A DNA stretch of 14,520 bases from an uncultured Clostridia bacterium (GCA_947383645.1 CANDEH010000058.1:1-14520), one strand, 5' to 3'. Shown: positions 1 through 7,154, counted from the stretch's first letter. Notes: a model not told the origin generated them from the sequence alone. Made by a program: numbers and translations.

Positions 1-2
1 AC

Positions 3-1991
3 AATCCCGTTTTGATCGGGGAGCCCGGCGTGGGCAAGACCGCCGTGGTGGAGGGGCTGGCCCAGCGGATTCTGAACGGCGACGTGCCCGAGGGGCTGAA
101 GGACAAGACCATCTTCGCCCTGGACATGGGGGCGCTGATCGCCGGGGCCAAGTACCGGGGGGAGTTTGAGGAGCGGCTGAAGGCGGTCCTCAGCGAGGTG
201 GAGAAGAGCGAGGGGCGGATTCTGCTCTTTATCGACGAGCTCCACAACATCGTGGGCGCCGGGCGCACCGAGGGGAGCATGGACGCGGGGAACCTCTTAA
301 AGCCCAAGCTGGCCCGGGGGGAGCTCCACTGCATCGGGGCCACGACGCTGGACGAGTACCGCAAGTATATCGAGAAGGACGCGGCGTTGGAGCGGCGGTT
401 CCAGAAGGTGCTTATCGACCAGCCCACGGTGGAGGACACCATCTCCATTCTCCGGGGGCTGAAGGAGCGGTTTGAGATCCACCACGGCGTGCGGATTACC
501 GACAGCGCCCTGATTGCCTGCGCTACGCTGAGCGACCGGTATATCTCCGACCGGTTTCTGCCGGACAAGGCCATCGATCTGATGGACGAGGCGGCCAGCA
601 AAATTCGTATGGAGATCGACAGCCTGCCAGCGGAGCTGGACGAGACCGGGCGGAAGATCATGCAGCTGGAGATTGAGAAGCAGGCCCTCACCAGAGAGGA
701 GGACGCCGGGTCCAAGAACCGCCTCCAGCACATCGAGAGCGAGCTGGCGGAGCTGCGCAGCCGGGACGACGCCATGCGGGCCCAGTGGGAGACGGAGAAG
801 CAGGGCATCGTGGGCCTCAAGCGCATCAAGCAGGAGATCGAGGACGCCCGCCACCGGATGGAGGAGGCGGAGCGGAGCTACGACCTGGAGAAGATGGCGG
901 AGCTGAAATTCGGCGTCCTGCCGGGGCTGGAGAAGCAGCTGGAGCAGGAGCGGACCCGGATCGAGAAGTCCGGGGAGGACCGGCTCCTCAAGGAGGAGGT
1001 CACCGAGGAGGAGATCGCGGAGGTAGTCAGCAAGTGGACCGGCGTGCCGGTGAGCAAGCTGATGGAGGGGGAGCGGGAGAAGCTCCTGCGCCTGCCGGAG
1101 ATCCTGCATCGGCGGGTCATCGGCCAGGACGAGGCGGTCACCGCCGTCAGCGAGGCGATTTTGCGGGCCCGGGCGGGGCTCAAGGACGAGCACCGGCCCA
1201 TCGGATCCTTCATCTTCCTGGGGCCCACCGGCGTGGGCAAGACGGAGCTGGCCAAGGCGCTGGCCGAGGCCCTCTTCGACGACGAGCGGAGCATGGTGCG
1301 CATCGACATGTCCGAGTACATGGAGAAGCACACGGTGAGCCGCCTGGTGGGGGCGCCTCCGGGCTACGTGGGCTACGACGAGGGGGGCCAGCTCACCGAG
1401 GCGGTGCGCCGGAAGCCCTACAGCGTGATTTTGTTCGACGAGATTGAGAAGGCCCACCCGGACGTGTTCAACATCCTCCTTCAGCTCCTGGACGACGGCA
1501 GGCTCACGGACAACCAGGGCCGGACAGTGGACTTCAAGAACACTATCGTGATTATGACCAGCAACATCGGCAGCGCCCGCCTCACCGAGGGCATCCGCAG
1601 CGACGGCACGGTGGAGGACTCCGTCAAGGAGCAGGTCACCGGCGAGCTGAAAAACTATTTCCGCCCGGAATTTCTGAACCGCGTGGACGACATCGTGGTG
1701 TTCAGCCCCCTCACCGAGGGCCAGATCGGGCAGATCATCGATATCGCCATGTCCGGCCTCCGCGCCCGCCTCAGCGAGCGGCAGATCACCGTCACCCTCA
1801 CCGCCGCCGCCCGGACCTTCATCGCCCACGCCGGCTACGACAGCGCCTACGGGGCCCGTCCGGTGAAGCGGTACCTCCAGAAGCACGTGGAGACGGAGCT
1901 GGCGTCCATGCTGATCCGCGGCGAGGTCTCCGACGGCCAGACCGTCACCGTGGACAGCGCCGAAGACCACCTGACCTTCACCGTACACTGA
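3..1991 (+). CDS. clpB: ATP-dependent disaggregase ClpB, 5' end outside window
   Basis: ClpB is the cytosolic Hsp100 AAA+ ring ATPase that threads aggregated proteins through its pore, working with DnaK. The 662 visible codons run from just before the first nucleotide-binding domain to the natural TGA. In fragment numbering (codon 1 at base 3), Walker A1 GEPGVGKT is at 6-13, pore loop KYRGEF at about 50-55 and Walker B1 LLFIDELHN at about 74-82. A long charged coiled-coil M domain spans about 205-340. Walker A2 GPTGVGKT is at 407-414, pore loop GYVGYDEGG at about 454-462 and Walker B2 ILFDEIEKA at about 476-484. The long M domain separates it from ClpC and ClpA. About 195-200 residues, the N-terminal Clp domain, are missing because the window starts inside the gene. 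The promoter is not visible, so a CtsR or HrcA site cannot be assessed. Confidence 0.97.
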   Translation, partial: NPVLIGEPGVGKTAVVEGLAQRILNGDVPEGLKDKTIFALDMGALIAGAKYRGEFEERLKAVLSEVEKSEGRILLFIDELHNIVGAGRTEGSMDAGNLLKPKLARGELHCIGATTLDEYRKYIEKDAALERRFQKVLIDQPTVEDTISILRGLKERFEIHHGVRITDSALIACATLSDRYISDRFLPDKAIDLMDEAASKIRMEIDSLPAELDETGRKIMQLEIEKQALTREEDAGSKNRLQHIESELAELRSRDDAMRAQWETEKQGIVGLKRIKQEIEDARHRMEEAERSYDLEKMAELKFGVLPGLEKQLEQERTRIEKSGEDRLLKEEVTEEEIAEVVSKWTGVPVSKLMEGEREKLLRLPEILHRRVIGQDEAVTAVSEAILRARAGLKDEHRPIGSFIFLGPTGVGKTELAKALAEALFDDERSMVRIDMSEYMEKHTVSRLVGAPPGYVGYDEGGQLTEAVRRKPYSVILFDEIEKAHPDVFNILLQLLDDGRLTDNQGRTVDFKNTIVIMTSNIGSARLTEGIRSDGTVEDSVKEQVTGELKNYFRPEFLNRVDDIVVFSPLTEGQIGQIIDIAMSGLRARLSERQITVTLTAAARTFIAHAGYDSAYGARPVKRYLQKHVETELASMLIRGEVSDGQTVTVDSAEDHLTFTVH

Positions 1992-2000
1992 GTTAAAAAA

Positions 2001-2040
2001 CAAGCGGGGAACTGCCATTGGCGGTCCCCCGCCTGTTTTT
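2001..2040 (+). terminator. Intrinsic terminator of clpB
   Basis: A GC-rich hairpin starts ten bases after the clpB stop. Its arms run 2001-2016 and 2020-2035 around an ATT loop, with minor mismatches, and it is followed by T5 and a further T-rich run. The upstream A6 at 1995-2000 could also support termination from the other strand. Confidence 0.9.
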
Positions 2041-2074
2041 CTTTGTGCCTCCTTAACAAAATTCTGTGATATAC

Positions 2075-2103
2075 TTGTCAAACTCCCCATTTTCCGCTAC
2101 ACT
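2075..2103 (+). promoter_or_regulatory. Predicted sigma-A promoter for the DUF1576 unit
   Basis: TTGTCA at 2075-2080, a 17-bp spacer and TACACT at 2098-2103 form a plausible promoter after the clpB terminator. Transcription would start near 2110, inside a perfect palindrome, and would then cross the MITE-like element to the gene starting at 2259. The hexamers are imperfect, so this is an inference. Confidence 0.5.
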
Positions 2104-2104
2104 A

Positions 2105-2130
2105 TGCTCAGCGATTGGAATCGCTGAGCA
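2105..2130 (+). promoter_or_regulatory. Perfect palindrome at predicted transcript start
   Basis: Arms of 12 bases (2105-2116 and 2119-2130) are fully complementary around a central GG. The palindrome begins two bases after the proposed -10. It could be an operator, a 5' stabilising hairpin, or the outer part of the neighbouring palindromic element, which it overlaps by two bases. Confidence 0.5.
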
Positions 2131-2243
2131 ATTAGGAATGAGGAATTAGGAATGAATGTGTCCAGCGAAGCTGGACGATTTGAAATCCATTCGCCAAAGG
2201 CGAATACCACAATTCCTAATTCCTAACTCCTCATTCCTAATTG
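2129..2243. repeat. MITE-like palindromic element, ~115 bp
   Basis: The two ends are inverted repeats beginning CAATTAGGAATGAGGA on the left (2129-2153). The right copy (2219-2243) matches the left over about 25 bases with one mismatch. Inside are two perfect 7-bp hairpins, GTCCAGC/GCTGGAC at 2160-2176 and ATTCGCC/GGCGAAT at 2189-2205. There is no coding capacity. The AT-rich ends contrast with the GC-rich genes around them. Length, terminal inverted repeats and internal stems fit a non-autonomous miniature element, but no transposase or clear target-site duplication is visible, so mobility is inferred. Confidence 0.7.
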
Positions 2244-2258
2244 AAAGAAAGGGTGAGC

Positions 2259-3527
2259 ATGGTGGGCGGAAAGCTGACGGGGAAGGCGCGGACCGTTGAC
2301 AACACCCTCTTTGGCGTGCTGCTGACGGCGGCGGCGGTGATGGTGGCCTTTGCCATCGTGGCCCAGCCCAATGTGGGGCTGTTTCGGGGGTTCTGGGATA
2401 TTCAGTTCGGGGAGGCGGGTCTGATTACCGACCCGGTGTGCACCGGGGGCTGCGGCGCGGCGCTTCTCAACGCGGCGGTGCTGATGGTCCTCAGCGCACT
2501 GCTGGTGCGGCTGCTGGGCCTGCCCTTTACCGGTATGGCCATGGCCTGCTGCTTCATGATGGCGGGGTTCGCCCTTCTGGGGAAGAACCTCATCAACAGT
2601 ACGCCCATCATTGTGGGGGGCTGTCTCTACGCCCTCTACAAGCGGGAGCACTTCTCCAAGTACCTCTACCTCACCATGTTCGGCACCTGCCTGGCCCCTT
2701 TAATCAGCTTCCTGATGCTCTACGCCAGGCCCGGGTTCCGCTGGCTCTCCATGGCGGTGTGCGGTATGATTATCGGCTTTATCCTGCCCTCGGTGTCCGC
2801 CTACACCGTCCGCATCCACCAGGGGTACAACCTCTACAACGTGGGCTTTGCCGCCGGCTTTGTGGGCCTGGGGGCCGCCAGTATCCTCAAGGGCTTCGGC
2901 GTCACCTTCACCACCAGGGGGAGCTGGAGTACGGACTGCCACCTGATTTTGAGCATCTTTACGGCGGTGATCCTTCTGGGCCTTGTGATCGCCGGGGCGG
3001 CCCTGGGGTGCCGGAGCTGGGACAGCTACCGCCGGGTGCTCCACCACTCCGGCCGGGCGGTGGCGGACTTCGTCCTCCTGGACGGGCCGGGGGTGACGCT
3101 GATGAATATGGGGCTCACCGGGGCCATCGGCTTTCTCTACCTGCTGTCGGTGGAGGTGCCCCTCAACGGGCCCCTGGTCTGCTGCATCTTCGCCATGACC
3201 GGCTTCGGGGCCTTCGGCAAGCATCCCAGAAACGTGGTGCCGGTGATGGCGGGGGCGGTGCTCTCAGCCCTGATAATGGGCAACGTGCCCATCACCGCCC
3301 CGGGAGTGCTGCTGGCCACCCTGCTGTGCACGGGCCTGGCCCCCATCTCCGGCCAGTTCGGCTGGCCCTGGGGCGTGGCCGCCGGCTTCCTGCACATGGC
3401 CATTGTCCAGAATACCGCCATCCTCCACGAGGGGATGAATCTTTACAACAACGGCTTCGCCGCAGGGTTCACCTGTATCCTGCTGATCCCCCTCATTGAG
3501 GCGGTGAAGGCCGATCCGGAGGAGTAG
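2259..3527 (+). CDS. DUF1576-type duplicated polytopic membrane protein
   Basis: This 422-residue integral membrane protein has unknown function. The sequence shows two homologous halves. HQGYNLYNVGFAAGF at 187-201 and HEGMNLYNNGFAAGF at 390-404 lie 203 residues apart. The preceding helices also align, for example MAGFALLGKN near 101-110 with MTGFGAFGKH near 313-322. Many helices and the polar H/N/Y/N motif inside membrane segments suggest a transporter-like fold by internal duplication. I recognise the DUF1576 family, but its substrate is not known to me. ATG 2259 is preferred because GAAAGGG precedes it with a 5-base spacer; an earlier in-frame TTG at 2241 lies inside the MITE-like end. The next gene starts four bases after the stop, so the two are probably co-transcribed. 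Confidence 0.85.
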   Translation: MVGGKLTGKARTVDNTLFGVLLTAAAVMVAFAIVAQPNVGLFRGFWDIQFGEAGLITDPVCTGGCGAALLNAAVLMVLSALLVRLLGLPFTGMAMACCFMMAGFALLGKNLINSTPIIVGGCLYALYKREHFSKYLYLTMFGTCLAPLISFLMLYARPGFRWLSMAVCGMIIGFILPSVSAYTVRIHQGYNLYNVGFAAGFVGLGAASILKGFGVTFTTRGSWSTDCHLILSIFTAVILLGLVIAGAALGCRSWDSYRRVLHHSGRAVADFVLLDGPGVTLMNMGLTGAIGFLYLLSVEVPLNGPLVCCIFAMTGFGAFGKHPRNVVPVMAGAVLSALIMGNVPITAPGVLLATLLCTGLAPISGQFGWPWGVAAGFLHMAIVQNTAILHEGMNLYNNGFAAGFTCILLIPLIEAVKADPEE

Positions 3528-3531
3528 ACAT

Positions 3532-3897
3532 ATGAAAAACAAACACCTGCACGTGGCCCGGCGGAAGATGAGCCACGTGATCGACGAGATCTACACCGCC
3601 CTGCTGCGCACCGGCGGCAATGAGGTGCAGCTGCGGATTGTCCGGGAGCCGGAGGGGCTGCGCCTTCTGGCCGTGGGGGACTTCGCCGCGGAGAACCGGC
3701 ACCATGTGGAGCGCATGGCGGAGCTGCTCCAGCCCGCCGTCCGCACCCCGGCCCTGGTGGAGGAGTTCTGGGAGCTGGCCGGCGGCGACCAGTACACCAG
3801 CGACAGCGAGATCGCCCTGGTGGGCCAGATCATCGATCAGGCGGAGATCACCGTGGGGGAGGGCCAGGTGGAGATGAACCTATATATTTCCTATTAG
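3532..3897 (+). CDS. Small soluble hypothetical protein downstream of DUF1576 gene
   Basis: This 121-residue protein is not one I recognise. It has no membrane segment or signal peptide. Residues 1-60 contain a basic amphipathic start (ARRKMSHVIDEIYTALLRTG) followed by alternating hydrophobic residues typical of beta strands. The rest is acidic and ends in MNLYISY. The start has a GGAGG inside the last codons of the upstream gene and lies four bases after its stop, so translation is probably coupled. The pairing suggests a cytosolic partner or regulator of the DUF1576 membrane protein, but this rests on context only. Confidence 0.8.
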   Translation: MKNKHLHVARRKMSHVIDEIYTALLRTGGNEVQLRIVREPEGLRLLAVGDFAAENRHHVERMAELLQPAVRTPALVEEFWELAGGDQYTSDSEIALVGQIIDQAEITVGEGQVEMNLYISY

Positions 3898-3917
3898 CTG
3901 ACAATACCCCGCGGCGC

Positions 3918-3960
3918 TTTTTTCCTCCCGGGCGGAAAAAAGGAATTGTATTTTTCCGCC
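3918..3960 (+). promoter_or_regulatory. Overlapping alternative hairpins before a promoter
   Basis: The segment GGCGGAAAAA at 3931-3940 pairs perfectly with TTTTTCCGCC at 3951-3960 (10-bp arms, 10-base loop). Its GGAAAAAA part can instead pair with TTTTTTCC at 3918-3925. The T6 at 3918-3923, after a GC-rich stretch, may end the upstream transcript. The second palindrome covers the proposed -35 of the next gene, so it could be an operator or just the terminator of the 3532-3897 gene. Confidence 0.45.
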
Positions 3961-3974
3961 ATATAGTGTAGAAT
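3946..3974 (+). promoter_or_regulatory. Predicted promoter for the 51-aa membrane peptide
   Basis: TTGTAT at 3946-3951, a 17-bp spacer and TAGAAT at 3969-3974 precede the small gene by about 38 bases. The -35 is weak and lies inside a perfect inverted repeat. Confidence 0.45.
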
Positions 3975-4011
3975 GAACTTATCGCGTTATGATGAAATGG
4001 AGGAGCATCTT

Positions 4012-4167
4012 ATGAAAACCGCCCGTTTTGTGCTGAAGATTGTGGGTGCGGCCCTGTCCCTGGCGGCCATCGTGTGCCTGACCATCGCCTTTTGGGATAA
4101 GCTCACCGCCTGCCTGCTCTCCAAGCAGGAGAGCGACGATTACGACGACGACGCCCTGTACGAGTAA
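4012..4167 (+). CDS. 51-aa single-pass membrane protein
   Basis: The start MKTARFVLKIVG is basic and is followed by one hydrophobic helix at about residues 8-28. The C-terminal tail is strongly acidic (SDDYDDDALYE). ATG 4012 is chosen because GGAGGAG at 3999-4005 sits six bases upstream; a longer in-frame start at 3973 overlaps the predicted -10 and has no such site. No function is recognised. The basic N-terminus and acidic tail suggest a small membrane-anchored modulator. It appears monocistronic: a promoter lies before it and a hairpin terminator follows. Confidence 0.75.
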   Translation: MKTARFVLKIVGAALSLAAIVCLTIAFWDKLTACLLSKQESDDYDDDALYE

Positions 4168-4184
4168 GCGGCACAGCAAGTGAA

Positions 4185-4225
4185 AAAGAACGGGTGGTAT
4201 CGCACGGTGCCCCCCGTTCTTTGTT
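4185..4225 (+). terminator. Terminator after the 51-aa gene
   Basis: AAAGAACGGG at 4185-4194 pairs perfectly with CCCGTTCTTT at 4213-4222. An A-rich flank lies upstream and a short T-rich tail follows. The loop can form a further weak stem. Confidence 0.7.
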
Positions 4226-4255
4226 CCCGCGCTGGTCCGGGGAGGAGGGAGCGGG

Positions 4256-4666
4256 ATGGAGGAGCCAAAAAACCGGCGGCAGCTCCGGGCGGAGAAGATC
4301 CAGCGCGCCCAGAGGGATATCAGCCGCCTTCAGCGCTTGAACCAAATCCTGGCCATATGCCTGGCCGGCGCCATGGCGGTGCTGCTGCTGGTGACGCCGT
4401 GGAGGCATTTTCGGCCTGCACTGCATAGGACTCCGTTGATCGAGCCCCCCTGGCTGGTTTCGCTGTGTCTGGCGGTCCAGATGGCCTGCACTGTGACCGG
4501 CTGCGCCGCGGCGGGATACGCCATCTTCCTGCATAACCGGATTCCCCGGGAGTTTATCCCCCAGCCCGCCCGCCAAAAGAGGGACAGACAGATCGAGGGT
4601 TACTGGGAGGCCATGGGCGGGCTCGTGCTTCTGGAGGCGGTGACGCTGTTTTGCCGCTTCTTTTAA
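4256..4666 (+). CDS. 136-aa hypothetical membrane protein
   Basis: This is an unrecognised inner-membrane protein. The first 28 residues are charged and probably helical (RRQLRAEKIQRAQRDISRL). Hydrophobic segments follow at about 31-47, 67-91 and 118-134, the last after a basic loop (ARQKRDRQIEGYW). GGAGGAGGGA at 4241-4250 lies five bases before ATG 4256 and fixes the start. It lies between a terminator and the HAD gene, with a 61-base gap to the latter. Confidence 0.75.
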   Translation: MEEPKNRRQLRAEKIQRAQRDISRLQRLNQILAICLAGAMAVLLLVTPWRHFRPALHRTPLIEPPWLVSLCLAVQMACTVTGCAAAGYAIFLHNRIPREFIPQPARQKRDRQIEGYWEAMGGLVLLEAVTLFCRFF

Positions 4667-4727
4667 GCCTGGCCGCCGCGCAGCCCCCCGCTTTCATTGA
4701 CAGCCCCCCACAGAAAGAGAGGTTCTC

Positions 4728-5357
4728 ATGGTCCGCCACATTGTATTCGACGTAGACGGCACCCTGCTGGACTCCCGGCAGGTGATTAATGAGGCCCTGG
4801 CCCGGACGGGGCGGGAGCTCACCGGGCGGGAGGTGCCCCTGTCCCTGGCGGCGGAGGCCTTTTCCATGCCCTCCCGGCCGGCTCTGCGCCACGTGGGGGT
4901 GGCGGAGGAGGATATGGAGCGGGGGCTGGCGCTCTTTGAGCGCTACAGCTACGGATCCGGCCGGGTCTCTCCCGTCTTTCCCGGCGTGTGGGAGCTGCTG
5001 GAGGGGCTGGAGAGGGCGGGAGTCCCCATGAGCGTTTTTTCCGCCCGGCTGGAGGATGAGTTCGACCGGGACCCCTCCTTTCCTCCTCTGGCCCGCTTCT
5101 TTCGGCGTCTGATGGGGACCCGCTACTCCGTAAACCCCAAGCCCGCCCCGGACGGGCTCCTGCGCTTTTTGCGGGAGGAGGGCCTGGAGGCGGGAGAGGT
5201 GCTGATGGTGGGCGACTCCGCGGCGGACAGCCTGAGCGCCGCCGGCGCGGGGGTCGCGTTTGCCCTGGCGGGTTGGAACGGCGCGGCGGAGACAGACGCC
5301 GTCCCCCACGACTTCCTCCTGCATACCCCGGAGGAGCTTTGGGCACTGCTGAGATAG
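4728..5357 (+). CDS. HAD-superfamily hydrolase, phosphoglycolate phosphatase-like
   Basis: This 209-residue cytosolic phosphatase-type HAD protein has all four family motifs. Motif I is DVDGTLLDS, with nucleophile Asp8 and acid/base Asp10. Motif II is probably Ser105 in MSVFSAR. Motif III is Lys138 in NPKPAP and motif IV is VGDSAADS with Asp163 and Asp167. The alpha-helical cap between motifs I and II (about 16-85) fits subfamily IA, the Gph/PGMB type. The substrate cannot be assigned. AGAGAGG at 4716-4722 sits five bases before the ATG. A palindrome follows directly after the stop. Confidence 0.92.
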   Translation: MVRHIVFDVDGTLLDSRQVINEALARTGRELTGREVPLSLAAEAFSMPSRPALRHVGVAEEDMERGLALFERYSYGSGRVSPVFPGVWELLEGLERAGVPMSVFSARLEDEFDRDPSFPPLARFFRRLMGTRYSVNPKPAPDGLLRFLREEGLEAGEVLMVGDSAADSLSAAGAGVAFALAGWNGAAETDAVPHDFLLHTPEELWALLR

Positions 5358-5359
5358 GC

Positions 5360-5390
5360 AATAAATAGGCGGATGCCTATTTATTATAAT
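5360..5390 (+). promoter_or_regulatory. Perfect palindrome abutting a consensus -10
   Basis: Bases 5360-5370 and 5375-5385 are perfect 11-bp arms around GGAT. The palindrome ends on the first base of a consensus TATAAT at 5385-5390, with the gene start at 5423. No good -35 is present at the right spacing (TAAATA at 5362-5367). It may be the HAD-gene terminator, which lacks a proper T-run, or an operator over an activator-dependent promoter. Confidence 0.5.
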
Positions 5391-5422
5391 ACAACCATAC
5401 TACAAAACGGGAGATGGTCGCA

Positions 5423-6181
5423 ATGGAATTTGAGCGGATGAACGAAGCCTACCGGGCGAAGAAGTACCCCAAGGGCTCGGTGTTCGAGCGGAACACCGGG
5501 AAGAACAGAACCAACAGTATCATTTTGCTGGTGCTGCTGGCCATTGTCGCCGCCGCCCTGGGGGCGGGGCTGTTCTTCTTCATCGACCTGATTATGTACC
5601 ACCTGGCGGCGGGACACAGCGAGGAGGCCACCGTGGGCTATGTGTTCGTGGGCATCTTCTTGGTGCTGCTGGCCCTGTGCGTTCTGGGCCTGGTGTTCTG
5701 CGTGAAGAATATGCGCAAGGGCGTGGACGCCATCATGGCCGCCGCCGCCAAGGCCAGCGGCCTCACCGTGGAGGACATCCGTACCTTCGACCAGCAGGCC
5801 CTCCAGTCCGACAGCTACATCCTCAAGCTGAAGAACGCCGTGTCTGCCGCCATGGCCAATCAGGCCGACGGAATACTCACCCGGGACTACCTGTGGCTGG
5901 GGGACTTCGGCAACCGGATTATGCGCCGCAGCGATATTGTTGGGGCCTGCATGTACCAGTGGTGCTACTATGTCAAGCGCAAGCGGATCTGGTGCCTCAG
6001 CGTGTCTGTGGTGAACCGGCAGAACATGGCCATCAGCGCCGAGGTCTCCCCGGAGAGCGGCGCGGCCCTGCTGGGGCTCCTCCACCGGACCCAGCCGGAG
6101 ATCCAGGTCGCCCCGGAGGTCCTGCGGGAGGGCAAGGACTATGACGCCTGGCGCGCCGGCATCACCGGCGCCCGGGTGTAG
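5423..6181 (+). CDS. Two-TM membrane protein with cytosolic C-terminal domain
   Basis: This 252-residue protein is not recognised with confidence. A charged N-terminal tail (1-31) precedes two transmembrane helices at about 32-58 and 71-94. A soluble part of about 155 residues follows. Within it, residues 149-226 read as a beta-rich module (GILTRDYLWLGDFGNRI, then RRSDIVGACMYQW) that resembles bacterial PH-like domains of small Clostridia membrane proteins; this is an inference from pattern. CGGGAG lies nine bases before ATG 5423. The in-frame ATG at 5414 directly abuts that site, so 5423 is preferred. It forms an operon with the next gene, which starts two bases after its stop. Confidence 0.75.
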   Translation: MEFERMNEAYRAKKYPKGSVFERNTGKNRTNSIILLVLLAIVAAALGAGLFFFIDLIMYHLAAGHSEEATVGYVFVGIFLVLLALCVLGLVFCVKNMRKGVDAIMAAAAKASGLTVEDIRTFDQQALQSDSYILKLKNAVSAAMANQADGILTRDYLWLGDFGNRIMRRSDIVGACMYQWCYYVKRKRIWCLSVSVVNRQNMAISAEVSPESGAALLGLLHRTQPEIQVAPEVLREGKDYDAWRAGITGARV

Positions 6182-6183
6182 CC

Positions 6184-6891
6184 ATGGCCCCGCGCAGCGT
6201 CCCCGTAAAGGGGCCTCTCGTCAGAATGATGGCGGAACAGTTCCCCGACTTTCCCCTTGCCGGGGAGCGGTCGGGACTCTATGGATTTGTCCGCCGCCGG
6301 GAGGACTGCTGGTTCGACTACCTCCCGGTATGGCGCCTCTTTGACGACGGCCGGGGCGTGCTGACAATTGACTGGACCCTGGCCGGCACGGGCCTGGTCC
6401 CCGGCGGCTGGGCCGACTGGTGCCGCCACCCCTGGCGGCGCAGCGCCTGCCACTGCCGGGGTGCGGCGGATCCGGCGGAGCCGGCTTCGCTCCTTGCCGA
6501 CCCCGGTCCGGACTTCCACATCCGCTATCAGACCGGTCCCCAAAAGCAGCTGCCGGCGGCGCTGGACGTCCTGGCGGACAAGATCCGGCGCTACGCCCTC
6601 CCCGCCCTCCAGAGGACGGCGGAGCAGCCTCCCACCTGGGAGATCCGCCGCTGGCAGGACCTGGCCCGGTGCATCCTGCCCCAGATTGACGCCCTGAGCC
6701 AGAGCGACCGGGAGTTGCTGGCCCGGTGGCAGAAGGCCGCCGCCCGCCGGGGAAGGTGGGAGGACCCGCCCCCCATTTTTCAGCAGTGGCTGGGGGAGAT
6801 CGCGGCCCTTCCCGGCTTCGAGCGGGAGTATGCCATCTCCCCCATCCTGCAGAGCTGGATATGCAACTGGTTTACCCAGGCCCTTTCGTAA
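6184..6891 (+). CDS. Hypothetical soluble protein, Trp/Arg-rich
   Basis: This 235-residue protein has no recognised family. It has no membrane helix or signal peptide. The N-terminal third is rich in aromatic residues (LYGFVRRREDCWFDYLPVWR). A Cys/His cluster lies at about 80-91 (C80, H82, C89, H90, C91), and the C-terminal half (about 120-230) looks helical. ATG 6184 follows the upstream stop by two bases but lacks a clear Shine-Dalgarno. The in-frame ATG at 6226 has AAAGGGG 12 bases upstream and gives 221 residues, so the start is uncertain. It is probably co-transcribed with the two-TM gene. Confidence 0.7.
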   Translation: MAPRSVPVKGPLVRMMAEQFPDFPLAGERSGLYGFVRRREDCWFDYLPVWRLFDDGRGVLTIDWTLAGTGLVPGGWADWCRHPWRRSACHCRGAADPAEPASLLADPGPDFHIRYQTGPQKQLPAALDVLADKIRRYALPALQRTAEQPPTWEIRRWQDLARCILPQIDALSQSDRELLARWQKAAARRGRWEDPPPIFQQWLGEIAALPGFEREYAISPILQSWICNWFTQALS

Positions 6892-6896
6892 AATAG

Positions 6897-6924
6897 AGAG
6901 CGGCATGGCTTCTGCCATGCCGCT
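6897..6924. terminator. Hairpin at left edge of repeat copy 1
   Basis: AGCGGCATGGC and its complement form perfect 11-bp arms around TTCT, six bases after the stop of the 6184 gene. It lacks a T-run on +; GGACTGTC follows instead. The same 28 bases recur exactly at 7167-7194 inside a longer hairpin with a T-run. Termination of the + operon is likely but may be weakened here. Confidence 0.6.
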
Positions 6925-6961
6925 TGGACTGTCAAAAAAGTCAACAGAGTAGGACGGCGGT

Positions 6962-7009
6962 AAGGAGGATAGTGTGAAAGGAACCCAAGAGGGGTTCCTT
7001 TCGCGTTAG
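6962..7009 (+). other. Mini-ORF with strong Shine-Dalgarno in repeat copy 1
   Basis: AAGGAGG at 6962-6968, a 5-base spacer, GTG at 6974 and eleven codons (VKGTQEGFLSR) end at TAG 7007-7009. The coding bases themselves form an 11-bp hairpin. The identical unit recurs in copy 2. Translation is unproven; conservation may reflect the repeat rather than the peptide. Confidence 0.3.
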
Positions 7010-7154
7010 ATCAGCCCGCCGCAGCGACGGATTTCGGCCGTGGCCGAAATCCGGTACCCCCGGCAACATTGTTGCCGGGGGTACCCAAGAGGGGTTCCTT
7101 TCGCGTTAGATCAGCCCGCCGCAGCGACAGATTTCGGCCTGTGGCCGAAATCTG

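Noticed and set aside
297..2090. 597-codon open frame antisense to clpB
   Set aside because: It is a shadow of GC3-rich clpB codons; composition is low-complexity (H, L, G, P) and no start signal is present.
4697..4702. TTGACA as -35 for the HAD gene
   Set aside because: A matching -10 would fall on the ribosome-binding site at about 4720-4725, and no TATAAT-like hexamer is there.
6927..6943. Minus-strand promoter in the repeat (TTGACT and TTGACA overlap there)
   Set aside because: No acceptable -10 lies 16-18 bases downstream in either copy; the site is occupied by the hairpin instead.
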